Shown here piece after piece: positions 1 through 6,344 of a stretch of DNA of 7,041 nt. A program made the translations under genes and the position numbers. The notes beneath the pieces were generated by a model. The model worked only from the letters and a program-made list of their open reading frames with translations, searched no databases and was not told the origin of the DNA. Source of the DNA: Verrucomicrobiales bacterium (GTDB lineage Bacteria; Verrucomicrobiota; Verrucomicrobiae; Limisphaerales; UBA9464); NCBI GenBank assembly GCA_005789375.1, contig SXXZ01000049.1, positions 1-7,041 of the forward strand, written 5' to 3'. Positions within the stretch are counted from its first letter, which is position 1, and each line of letters starts with the position of its first letter.

Positions 1-1191
1 CTCCTCAACTCAGCCGGTGAATGGGAACCCTACCCCTTCTGGCAGGAACGTCCGCTGGGTAAAATTTGGGTCATCACGGCCACCACGGCCACCACGGCGC
101 TGCCAATACCCTCAGAGAATGGCTCCGAAACGGCAGTCACCCCATCGGTCCCGCTCAAGTCAGCGTTGACGGTTCAAGAGGCCCTAGAAAAAGTAGGTCA
201 AGGCGGCCTCACCGCCTTGGAGGAAACGCCCGAGGGCACCCTCTATGGCCGCTCGATGATTGTTGCCGACCGAATGACCGATGGCCGCCTGATCTTGGCC
301 AAGTGGGTCCGCCGCTTGACCCAGTGGCACGGACGCGAAGTAAGCCATGACGTCTTTATCGAGAACCTCAAGCCGGCCCTCGAAAAGCATCTGCTGCAAC
401 AGCGGCTCCCCGTAGTTCGTTGGGTCGAACACGAACAAGCCGTCACCGTACTGGTGAGCCTAGAACTCCAGACCATTAAGGTGCCCGTGGATCGTCATGG
501 AGTGGCACTGTGGCGCCCGAAAGAACGCGAGGTGCTTTCGGCTGTCTGCGCGCGCTGCGAATGGACCGAGGTGTGCCGCGGGCTCTCGGCCGCCCCAGGC
601 ACCGCAATCACGTGGCGTCGCCTCGGGTTGGTCGATGCCCAGGGCAATCCGACCCGACGCGGGCGCGTGGTGAGTTTTTTCTCCGGCGGCGATGGTCTAG
701 CCATCGCGGCCGCTCTGGAAGACACCACTTACCCATTGGAGGAACTGGTGTACGACCTGGCCAACCTCGACGCCGGATTCCGCTTCTGTGCCGACGGAGA
801 CCGCTATGGCGGTCAACTGGCCTTTGCTTGCCGCAAGGCCTATGGCCCCGCGTCGATCGATGGATACCTAGAGACCGGGCTACCCCTCAAGTATGGCACC
901 GGAGCCGAAACGGTAGTCCGCAGGATCCATGAAGACCCGGCCTGCAAGGTGCGCTTTGTGAGCGAAGTGCTCGGTACCGGCGACATCGATCGCATGATCA
1001 TCGAGTGGCGAAGCTTACTGCGGCAAATCGCCCATGCGGCTCCGCTAGAATGGCCCCGGTGGACAGAGCTTCAGGCCATGGCCAAGCCCCTCTTGCATGA
1101 GGTGCATTCCCCCACCGAGACCATCCTACCCCCGCTCGAATACGCGCAAACCAAACGCATCGACCATCGCTTGATTCTGAGGCGGTCCTGA
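1..1191 (+). CDS. C-terminal part of a probable DEAD/DEAH-box (SF2) helicase, 5' end outside window
   Basis: The frame is open from base 1 to the TGA at 1189-1191, giving 396 visible residues, so the true start lies upstream. A TTG at 166 is in frame, but coding sequence before it (EWEPYPFWQERPLGK near the edge) argues against starting there. No Walker or DEAD motif is visible; the motor would be upstream. Residues about 25-55 form a Thr/Ala/Ser/Pro-rich linker. Residues about 170-240 look like a winged-helix region: a Cys-rich segment with C183, C186 and C192 (CxxC-x5-C), then WRRLGL, NPTRRG, and a GLAIAAALED block followed by YP-LV-DLANL-AGFRF. I associate that block with C-termini of helicases annotated DEAD/DEAH-box in Verrucomicrobia; this is recall, not a search. 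The Cys trio may bind metal (inference). The DapA-like gene follows 32 nt downstream on the same strand. The reading frame is near certain; helicase identity is moderate. Confidence 0.62.
   Translation, partial: LLNSAGEWEPYPFWQERPLGKIWVITATTATTALPIPSENGSETAVTPSVPLKSALTVQEALEKVGQGGLTALEETPEGTLYGRSMIVADRMTDGRLILAKWVRRLTQWHGREVSHDVFIENLKPALEKHLLQQRLPVVRWVEHEQAVTVLVSLELQTIKVPVDRHGVALWRPKEREVLSAVCARCEWTEVCRGLSAAPGTAITWRRLGLVDAQGNPTRRGRVVSFFSGGDGLAIAAALEDTTYPLEELVYDLANLDAGFRFCADGDRYGGQLAFACRKAYGPASIDGYLETGLPLKYGTGAETVVRRIHEDPACKVRFVSEVLGTGDIDRMIIEWRSLLRQIAHAAPLEWPRWTELQAMAKPLLHEVHSPTETILPPLEYAQTKRIDHRLILRRS
75..98 (+). repeat. 9-bp tandem repeat coding for Thr-Ala-Thr units
   Basis: The unit CACGGCCAC occurs twice back to back (75-83 and 84-92), followed by a partial third copy CACGGC (93-98). 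The length is a multiple of three, so it is read in frame in the helicase-like gene as Thr-Ala-Thr, Thr-Ala-Thr, Thr-Ala. It lies at the start of a low-complexity linker. Unit number could vary by slippage without breaking the frame. Confidence 0.8.
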
Positions 1192-1223
1192 CAACCCGGT
1201 TCCTGAACCTCAAACCCAACGCC

Positions 1224-2219
1224 ATGATCCACGTCCCTCCTCTCCGACCTCGGCGATCCATCGACGGCATTTCCGCAGTGCTCCTGCCCTTCCATCCCGA
1301 CGGCCGCCCCGACCGGGAAACCTGGGCCGCGCTCGTCGAGCGGACCTGGGCAGCCGGACTCACCCCCGCCGTCAACATGGACACCGGCTACGCCAACTTG
1401 TTGAGCCCGTCCGAGCGCGCAGAGTTCCTCGCCGAAACGGGTCAAATGGCCCGGGGGCGACGCTTCATCGCCGGCACTTACATTGAGGGCCTCGACCGAG
1501 ACCCGGCCACCGTGTACGCCCGTGAGGCCTCGGTCATTCAGTCGGCCGGGGGCACTCCCATCCTATTTCCCTGCTCCGCCACTCAACACTGGGATCGGGA
1601 GCAAACCGTGTCGCTGTTCCGATCCGTCGGACAAGCCGTGCCGCAGTTTCTTGGTTTCGAGCTCGGTACGATGTTCGTGCCCTTTGGCCGGATCTGGGAC
1701 TTAGACACCTTCCGGGCCTTGCTCGACATCCCCCAATTGGTGGGTGCCAAGCACAGTTCCCTCAGCCGGGACTTGGAGTGGCAACGGCTGGCGGTGCGCG
1801 ACGCCGTCCGCCCCGAGTTTCGTGTGTATACGGGCAACGACTTGGCCATCGATCTGATCCAATGGGGCAGCGACTACTTGTTGGGTTTGTCGGCCTTCCA
1901 TGTCGAAGCCTTCGCGGCCCGAGACCGCGCCTGGGAACTGGGCGACGGACGTTTCTTCGAATTGAACGACTGGCTGCAATACTTGGGCATGATTGCCTTC
2001 CGCGCCCCAGTGCCCGCCTACAAACACACCTGCGCCCAGTTCCTCAAGTTGCGGGGAGTTATTCCGTGCGACGCCCCTCACCCACGCGGAGCCCAGCGTC
2101 CCGACTCGGACATCCCGCTTCTGGCCGACCTCGCGGCGCGCCTGGAGGCCCTGACGACCGAATTCGCCCACAGTTCAAACTCGTCAGCATCGGGAGACAT
2201 CCACCAGAAAACCCGATAA
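1224..2219 (+). CDS. Dihydrodipicolinate synthase / N-acetylneuraminate lyase superfamily protein, atypical active site
   Basis: A 331-residue protein, slightly longer than the roughly 290-300 residues usual for DapA. It fits the class I aldolase TIM-barrel family that forms a Schiff base between a lysine and a 2-oxo acid. The probable Schiff-base lysine is K176 in LVGAKHSS, matching the GIKEATG strand of DapA. NMDTGY (51-56) stands where DapA has GTTGE. YTGND...GSDYLLGLS (202-223) matches the GDD...GA-GxIS strand. The segment that should hold the proton-relay tyrosine of DapA (YNVPxR) reads LGTMFVPFGRI and has no tyrosine, so true lysine-pathway DHDPS activity is doubtful and the substrate is unknown. 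The C-terminal 25 or so residues (Ser/Thr-rich) look unstructured. ATG at 1224 is the chosen start; no clear Shine-Dalgarno precedes it. It lies 32 nt after the helicase-like gene and 10 nt before the radical SAM gene, suggesting co-transcription. Confidence 0.82.
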   Translation: MIHVPPLRPRRSIDGISAVLLPFHPDGRPDRETWAALVERTWAAGLTPAVNMDTGYANLLSPSERAEFLAETGQMARGRRFIAGTYIEGLDRDPATVYAREASVIQSAGGTPILFPCSATQHWDREQTVSLFRSVGQAVPQFLGFELGTMFVPFGRIWDLDTFRALLDIPQLVGAKHSSLSRDLEWQRLAVRDAVRPEFRVYTGNDLAIDLIQWGSDYLLGLSAFHVEAFAARDRAWELGDGRFFELNDWLQYLGMIAFRAPVPAYKHTCAQFLKLRGVIPCDAPHPRGAQRPDSDIPLLADLAARLEALTTEFAHSSNSSASGDIHQKTR

Positions 2220-2221
2220 GG
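2218..2221 (+). promoter_or_regulatory. Possible Shine-Dalgarno AAGG for the GTG start at 2230
   Basis: AAGG overlaps the TAA stop of the upstream aldolase-like gene and sits 8 nt before the GTG at 2230. It supports that GTG as the start and suggests translational coupling. It is short and could be chance. Confidence 0.35.
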
Positions 2222-2229
2222 TCTCCCGC

Positions 2230-3909
2230 GTGCCGGACATTGTTCTGTCCACCCTCAACGCGAAGTATCTCCACGCCTCCTTCGGGCTGCGCTGCCTCAT
2301 GGCCAATTTGGGGCAGCTACAGTCGCGGGCTAAAATCCTGGAGTTCGACATCAACCAGCGTCCGTTGGAGATCGCCGAAGCCCTGCTGGAGGCTGCCCCA
2401 AAAATCCTCGGATTGGGCGTCTATGTCTGGAACGCAGGCCCAACGCTTGAACTGCTCGGCATCCTCCGCCGCCTGCGTCCCGACCTCAAGGTCGTGCTCG
2501 GAGGGCCCGAGGTGAGCTATGAATGGGACCAGCAGCCGATCATCGGACTGGCCGATCATGTGATCACCGGCGAGGCCGACCTCGCCTTCGCCTCACTCTG
2601 CCAAAACCTGCTGTCAGCAACCGACCCGCGACCGCCCAAGCTCATCGCCGCACCCGTGCCCGATGTGGCGGCCTTGGCGCTGCCCTACGATCTTTACGAC
2701 GCACGGGACATCGAGCACCGGGTGGTTTACGTCGAAGCTTCTCGGGGGTGCCCCTTCACTTGCGAGTTCTGCCTCAGCTCCCTGGAGATCCCCGTGCGGC
2801 AATTCCCATTGGATCCCTTTCTGGTGGCGATGCAGCAACTCCACGACCGAGGCCTGCGCCGCTTCAAATTCGTCGACCGGACCTTCAACCTGAACCTCGC
2901 CACCAGTCGGCGGATCCTTGAATTCTTCCTCGAACGGCTGAGCCCTGAACTCTTCGTCCATTTCGAAATGATTCCGGACCGCCTTCCGGCAGAATTACGC
3001 GAGTTGATCGCCCGATTCCCGGCGGGAACGCTGCAGTTTGAAGTGGGAATCCAGACCTTTGATCGGCAGGTCGAGGCCCGAATCAGCCGACGTCAGAACC
3101 ACGATCGACTCTCCGACAACTTCCAATGGCTCCGTCAGCACAGCGGTGTTCACTTGCATGCCGACCTCATTGTGGGTTTACCCGGCGAAACCCTGGAGTC
3201 CTTCGGACAAGGCTTTGATCGATTGGTCGGACTCGGGCCCCAGGAAATTCAGGTTGGTATTCTCAAGCGCCTGCGTGGGACCCCCATCATCCGGCACGAT
3301 GCGGAGTGGCAGATGATTTACAATCCCCATCCGCCTTACGAGGTGCTCTCTACGCGCACCATGAACTTCGGCACGCTGGCCCGCTTGCGACGCTTCGCTA
3401 AGTTTTGGGACCTCTTCGGCAACAGCGGTAATTTCGTGGAGAGCCTTCCCATGCTGTGGGCTTCCGGTCGCAGGCCCGCTCCAGCCAACGGCGGATTAAA
3501 CCCGGAGCAATCCCCAGTGGGTGATGTGCTCACAGTCGCTGTGCTTCCGACGGGTTTATCCGTAAGAGATTCCGAGGCTGAATCTCCAACCCAGCAGAAC
3601 TCTGCAACAGCGGGCTCGCCCTTTGAGGCCATCCTCGCTTGGAGCGATGGGCTCCATGCACAGGGTGTGAAGGGCCACGGTATCGCCCTGCCCCGGCAAT
3701 ACGAACTGCTGTGGCGCTGGTCAGTGGAGGTGTCTGGGATTTGCGCAGAAGTGTTCGGGCCCGCACTGGCGCGTGATTACCGTCGCCCGGGTCGAACCGA
3801 CCTGCCCACTTGGTTGATCCCATTTGCCGGTTCCGAAGCAACCTTTCGCCGCCCTGCCCGTCTGCCCCGCCGACAGTCGCGGCACCTTGGGGCTCCGAGC
3901 CAATCCTAG
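2230..3909 (+). CDS. B12-binding-domain / radical SAM protein, DUF4080 family
   Basis: 559 residues from a GTG start. The N-terminus (about 1-130) is a Rossmann-type region like the cobalamin-binding domain: LSTLNAKYLHASFGLR, then VVLGGPEVSYEW and the ITGEADLAF segment. The usual DxHxxG cobalamin-ligand motif is not seen, so B12 binding is uncertain. The radical SAM core (about 165-375) carries C174, C178 and C181 (RGCPFTCEFC) for a 4Fe-4S cluster, FKFVDRTFN, EVGIQTF and ADLIVGLPGET. After YNPHPPYEVL and FAKFWDLFGNSGNF the chain should run on to the DUF4080 segment. Here about 50 extra residues (about 412-462, Pro/Ser/Glu-rich) separate it from SPFEAILAWSDGL, which resumes the family pattern to DLPTWL. 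The last 29 or so residues are Arg/Pro-rich and probably a non-conserved tail. Members are annotated as radical SAM proteins of unknown reaction. It begins 10 nt after the aldolase-like gene and converges on mqnC. Confidence 0.88.
   Translation: MPDIVLSTLNAKYLHASFGLRCLMANLGQLQSRAKILEFDINQRPLEIAEALLEAAPKILGLGVYVWNAGPTLELLGILRRLRPDLKVVLGGPEVSYEWDQQPIIGLADHVITGEADLAFASLCQNLLSATDPRPPKLIAAPVPDVAALALPYDLYDARDIEHRVVYVEASRGCPFTCEFCLSSLEIPVRQFPLDPFLVAMQQLHDRGLRRFKFVDRTFNLNLATSRRILEFFLERLSPELFVHFEMIPDRLPAELRELIARFPAGTLQFEVGIQTFDRQVEARISRRQNHDRLSDNFQWLRQHSGVHLHADLIVGLPGETLESFGQGFDRLVGLGPQEIQVGILKRLRGTPIIRHDAEWQMIYNPHPPYEVLSTRTMNFGTLARLRRFAKFWDLFGNSGNFVESLPMLWASGRRPAPANGGLNPEQSPVGDVLTVAVLPTGLSVRDSEAESPTQQNSATAGSPFEAILAWSDGLHAQGVKGHGIALPRQYELLWRWSVEVSGICAEVFGPALARDYRRPGRTDLPTWLIPFAGSEATFRRPARLPRRQSRHLGAPSQS
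3492..3562 (+). repeat. Structured in-frame insert inside the DUF4080 gene (imperfect inverted repeat with nested hairpins)
   Basis: The outer arms are CGGATTAAACCCG (3492-3504) and CGGGTTTATCCG (3551-3562). They are reverse complements except for one extra T, giving 12 pairs. Between them lie two small hairpins: ATCCCC/GGTGAT with one mismatch (3510-3525) and a perfect CACAG-TCG-CTGTG (3531-3543). The RNA could therefore fold as a three-way junction. It sits within a stretch (about 3463-3615) that appears to be an insertion relative to DUF4080 proteins. The local codons include TTA twice, AGA, GTA, ACA and TCT, which are less favoured in the surrounding GC-rich coding. The repeat itself is directly visible; calling it a mobile palindromic element is inference. 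Confidence 0.5.
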
Positions 3910-3911
3910 CA

Positions 3912-3940
3912 CTGGGAGTGCAGCGACCCAGCCTCGGGCT
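3912..3940. terminator. Weak hairpins between convergent genes, possible terminator
   Basis: The 54-nt gap between the DUF4080 stop and the mqnC stop holds CTGGG (3912-3916) facing CCCAG (3927-3931), and an overlapping alternative AGCC-TCG-GGCT (3930-3940) followed by ATTTCT. Stems are only 4-5 bp with no real T-run. A terminator is expected here from gene orientation, but the sequence support is poor. Confidence 0.22.
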
Positions 3941-3963
3941 ATTTCTGATCTCGCCCACCCGAA

Positions 3964-5166
3964 TTAGCCGAGCGGGACCACCGGACGGTACCAGTTGTCG
4001 CGCTGGACCGGCTCGAAACCCAATTCTGAGATCAACCGCTTCATGTCGGAAACTCCCATGCGGAAAGTCGTGCCCGCCGAGCTGACCACGTTTTCTTCGA
4101 TCATAATCGACCCTAAATCATTGGCTCCATGGAGCAAGGCTACCTGCCCTACCTCGGGTCCCTGGGTCACCCAGGAACTCTGCACACTGGGAATATTATC
4201 GAGGTAAATCCGGGCCAGCGCCTGCATGCGCAAGTACTCATGGGAACCCACGGTCGTGGCCTTCAGAACTGTGTTCTCTGGTTGGAACGTCCAAGCGATG
4301 AACGCCGTGAAGGCTCCGCCATTGAGCCGCCCCTGCTCCAGCGCTTCAGCATAAGCAACCGACCGTTCTGAGGGATTCGCTCCGGCTGTCAGGCGCCCCG
4401 AGTCTACCAAGCGCTGCAAGGACACATCCTGCTGAGCGCGAACCACCTCCAAGTGCTCGATACGCTCTTCGACCGTCTCCACATGGCCAAACATCATCGT
4501 CGCAGAACTGGCCAGCCCCAGTTTGTGAGCGATATCCATAACCCCCATCCACTGGGTGGTGTTGGCCTTGAGTGGCGCGATGCGCTGACGAACGCGATCC
4601 ACGAGGATCTCACCGCCACCCCCGGGCAGGCTCCCCAAACCGGCCGACACGAAGTCTCGAAGGACCGTCTCGACCGGTTCATTAAAAAACTCTGAGAAGG
4701 CTACAAACTCGCTCGGACTGAACCCGTGAACATTAAATCCGGGGTACTTCGTGCGAACATGGTGCAGTAAATCCAGATACCATTGCTTGGTCAGCTTCGG
4801 ATGGTGACCGCCCTGCATGAGCATTTGTGTCCCACCCAGCGCCAAGGTTTCCTCGATCTTCCGGTCGAGTTCGTCGAGTGTGATGACGTAGGAATCGGCA
4901 TCTTTCTCACTCCTCCAGAAGGCGCAGAACTTGCAGTAGACGTTGCAAACGTTGGTGTAATTGACGTTGCGGTCCACGATGTAGGACACGGTCTCCGCCC
5001 CGCGCCCGCCCAGCGCACGACCACGGGCCAACCGACGACGACGATCCGCCAAAGCGCCCAACTCCGACAAGGGCAGCGAGTACAGAGCTAGTGCCTCCTG
5101 AGCATCGATCCGCCCCCCTTCCCAAACCCCCTGAAGCAGAGCATCCCGTGAAGAATCCAACACCAT
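3964..5166 (-). CDS. mqnC: Cyclic dehypoxanthinyl futalosine synthase MqnC (futalosine menaquinone pathway)
   Basis: A 400-residue radical SAM enzyme that cyclises dehypoxanthine futalosine to cyclic dehypoxanthinylfutalosine in menaquinone synthesis by the futalosine route. The cluster cysteines are C74, C78 and C81 in NYTNVCNVYCKFCAFWR. Family hallmarks follow: GGTQMLMQGGHHP (112-123), YLDLLHHVRTKYP, NVHGFSPSEF (145-154), GLGSLPGGGGEILVDRVR (176-193), MMFGHVET (224-231), FTAFIAWTFQPENT (286-299), and HGANDLGSIMIEENV (346-360). These favour MqnC over the relatives MqnE and CofH. Between HLEVVRAQQD and GGAFTAFI there are about 36 residues (247-282) where MqnC normally has only a short ETGGFTAFI-type junction, making this protein longer than the usual 360-370 residues. 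The start is ATG with a weak AGG about 11 nt upstream. No other menaquinone gene is in the window. It diverges from the DUF3616 gene. Confidence 0.93.
   Translation of the reverse strand: MVLDSSRDALLQGVWEGGRIDAQEALALYSLPLSELGALADRRRRLARGRALGGRGAETVSYIVDRNVNYTNVCNVYCKFCAFWRSEKDADSYVITLDELDRKIEETLALGGTQMLMQGGHHPKLTKQWYLDLLHHVRTKYPGFNVHGFSPSEFVAFSEFFNEPVETVLRDFVSAGLGSLPGGGGEILVDRVRQRIAPLKANTTQWMGVMDIAHKLGLASSATMMFGHVETVEERIEHLEVVRAQQDVSLQRLVDSGRLTAGANPSERSVAYAEALEQGRLNGGAFTAFIAWTFQPENTVLKATTVGSHEYLRMQALARIYLDNIPSVQSSWVTQGPEVGQVALLHGANDLGSIMIEENVVSSAGTTFRMGVSDMKRLISELGFEPVQRDNWYRPVVPLG
4321..4428 (-). repeat. In-frame insert in mqnC bounded by an 8-bp inverted repeat
   Basis: This stretch codes for the roughly 36 residues that seem additional in MqnC (about residues 247-282). 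Within it CAGCGCTT (4339-4346) and AAGCGCTG (4409-4416) form a perfect 8-bp inverted repeat with a 62-nt spacer. The frame is kept. The insert is predicted from memory of the MqnC consensus; its exact borders are approximate, and the protein surface loop position is inferred. Confidence 0.45.
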
Positions 5167-5282
5167 GTCCGGAGCCTACGCCCGAACCGCCCGAGGACAA
5201 GCAAACCCAGTTTTCCTAAGGAACTCTGGGAGGGGCAGTTGGCGGCTTTACCCGGGAGAGGCTTCCGCTACGGTTTGGTTCT
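5167..5282. promoter_or_regulatory. Divergent intergenic region between mqnC and the DUF3616 gene
   Basis: The 116 bp separate two outward-pointing genes and must contain or lie near the promoters of both. A TTGGCG at 5239-5244 could be a -35 box for the rightward gene, but no convincing -10 box lies at the right distance. No operator-like palindrome stands out apart from CCCGGG at 5251-5256. The assignment rests on gene orientation. Confidence 0.35.
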
Positions 5283-6278
5283 ATGCCCTTGCCCCCATTG
5301 CTGATCACCGCTTTATTGATGGGCCTCCTTGCCCAAACCGGTTTAGCCAAGCAGGGAATGCCTTCCGGAAATCGGCACCCCGGCATGAGCGGAGCCTCGG
5401 CCGCCATTTTTCTCGATGCCGGCCGTGTGGTGGTTGCCAGCGATGAGGACAATCGGTTGCGCGTGTACGACCCATCGACCAGTCAGCCGGCGATCACGGC
5501 GTGGGATGCCTCGCCTTGGCTACACCTCAGCGGCCGCAATCTGGAATGTGACTTGGAGGGGGCTGCGCGGGTGGGGAATCGGATTTATTGGATCGGCTCC
5601 CATGGCCGCAATAAAGACGGCAAGTACCGCTCCAACCGGCACCGCTTTTTCGCCACCGAGGTGACGGAGACGCCCCAAGGCCCCCAACTGCGCATCATCG
5701 GGACTCCCTGCTCCACCTTGGTCACTGCCCTACTGACCAACGCCGCATTGGCTTCGCTCCATCTGGACACCGCGGCGGCGCTGCCTCCGGATTCCAAAGG
5801 AGGGCTCAGCATCGAAGCGCTCGCAGCCCGACCCGACGGCTCCCTATGGATTGGATTCCGTGGTCCGCTCGCCCAGGGAAAGGCCTTACTTATGCCCTTG
5901 TTGAACCCCAATGCGGTTCTGGAAGGACATGCCCCGCATTTCGGCCCTCCGACCCGTCTGGATTTGGACGGACGCGGCCTGCGAGACATGGCCTGGACGG
6001 GCTCTGAATGGATCCTGGTTGCCGGGGCGACCGGGGGGGAGCAGAAGGGAACGCGGATCTTCCGCTGGAGTGGCGAGGGCCGTTCACCCAGCGCTTTGGA
6101 CCTACCTGGCCTCAAGAACTTGCACATCGAAGCCGTCGCCGTGCCCTCAGAAAAACCGGTTCGCCGACTGCTCCTGTGCAGCGACGACAGCAACCTCACC
6201 TCCATCGGCACCCCATCGTTCCGCAGCTACTGGATTGATCTGCCATCCGCCACTGAAGCAGGCGCCTCGGGGCACTGA
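5283..6278 (+). CDS. Secreted DUF3616 family protein
   Basis: 331 residues. The start is well fixed: the frame has a TAA at 5217-5219 and no ATG, GTG or TTG before the ATG at 5283. Residues 1-22 resemble a signal peptide: a hydrophobic run LLITALLMGLLA and a likely cut after GLA (20-22), but the n-region has no Lys or Arg, so export is probable, not certain. The mature part matches DUF3616 as I know it: GASAAIFLDAGRVVVASDED (37-56) with NRLRVYDP, then DLEGAARVGNRIYWIGSHGR (90-109) with NKDGK, LSIEALAARPDGSLWIGFRG (175-194), GLRDMAWTGSEWILVAG (232-248) and HIEAVAV (281-287). The repeated strand-like blocks ending in aromatic or glycine residues suggest a beta-propeller. The biochemical role is unknown. 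It diverges from mqnC and converges on ruvB, so it is probably transcribed alone. No clear Shine-Dalgarno lies close to the start; GGGAGAGG occurs about 22 nt upstream. Confidence 0.85.
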   Translation: MPLPPLLITALLMGLLAQTGLAKQGMPSGNRHPGMSGASAAIFLDAGRVVVASDEDNRLRVYDPSTSQPAITAWDASPWLHLSGRNLECDLEGAARVGNRIYWIGSHGRNKDGKYRSNRHRFFATEVTETPQGPQLRIIGTPCSTLVTALLTNAALASLHLDTAAALPPDSKGGLSIEALAARPDGSLWIGFRGPLAQGKALLMPLLNPNAVLEGHAPHFGPPTRLDLDGRGLRDMAWTGSEWILVAGATGGEQKGTRIFRWSGEGRSPSALDLPGLKNLHIEAVAVPSEKPVRRLLLCSDDSNLTSIGTPSFRSYWIDLPSATEAGASGH

Positions 6279-6307
6279 GGGCTTCACTGAGATTGCTCCA
6301 AGGAGGG

Positions 6308-6324
6308 ATGACCCCTCTGGTCAT
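6308..6324. terminator. Perfect hairpin between convergent DUF3616 gene and ruvB
   Basis: ATGACC (6308-6313) and GGTCAT (6319-6324) form a perfect 6-bp stem with a 5-nt loop in the 66-nt gap between two converging stop codons. The position fits a bidirectional terminator, but neither strand has a U-tract after the stem, so intrinsic termination is not assured. Confidence 0.4.
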
Positions 6325-6344
6325 GGATGGGGAGAAAACCTCTG

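Noticed and set aside
166..168. TTG as the start of the first gene
   Set aside because: The frame is open through base 1 and the upstream residues look like genuine protein, so the gene most likely starts outside the window.
66..350. Plus-strand frame starting with repeated His-His-Gly, resembling a metal-binding His-rich peptide
   Set aside because: The His repeats are the 9-bp tandem repeat read in another frame; the overlapping helicase-like frame is the conserved one.
1198..1209. GGTTC-CT-GAACC palindrome between the first two genes
   Set aside because: The 2-nt loop is too tight for an RNA hairpin and there is no T-run; a terminator or operator cannot be supported.
1778..2515. A long plus-strand open frame (245 codons) spanning the aldolase-like gene and the start of the radical SAM gene
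   Set aside because: It lies out of frame across two recognisable genes, is very rich in Arg, Pro and Ser, and matches no family; typical of GC-rich DNA.
3530..3958. Minus-strand open frame of 142 codons opposite the end of the DUF4080 gene
   Set aside because: It opposes a conserved coding region (SPFEAILAWSDGL to DLPTWL) and has shadow-like composition with no recognisable motif.
6273..6291. Direct repeat CACTGAG at 6273-6279 and 6285-6291 around the DUF3616 stop codon
   Set aside because: Seven bases with no associated mobile element between them; likely chance, not a target-site duplication.
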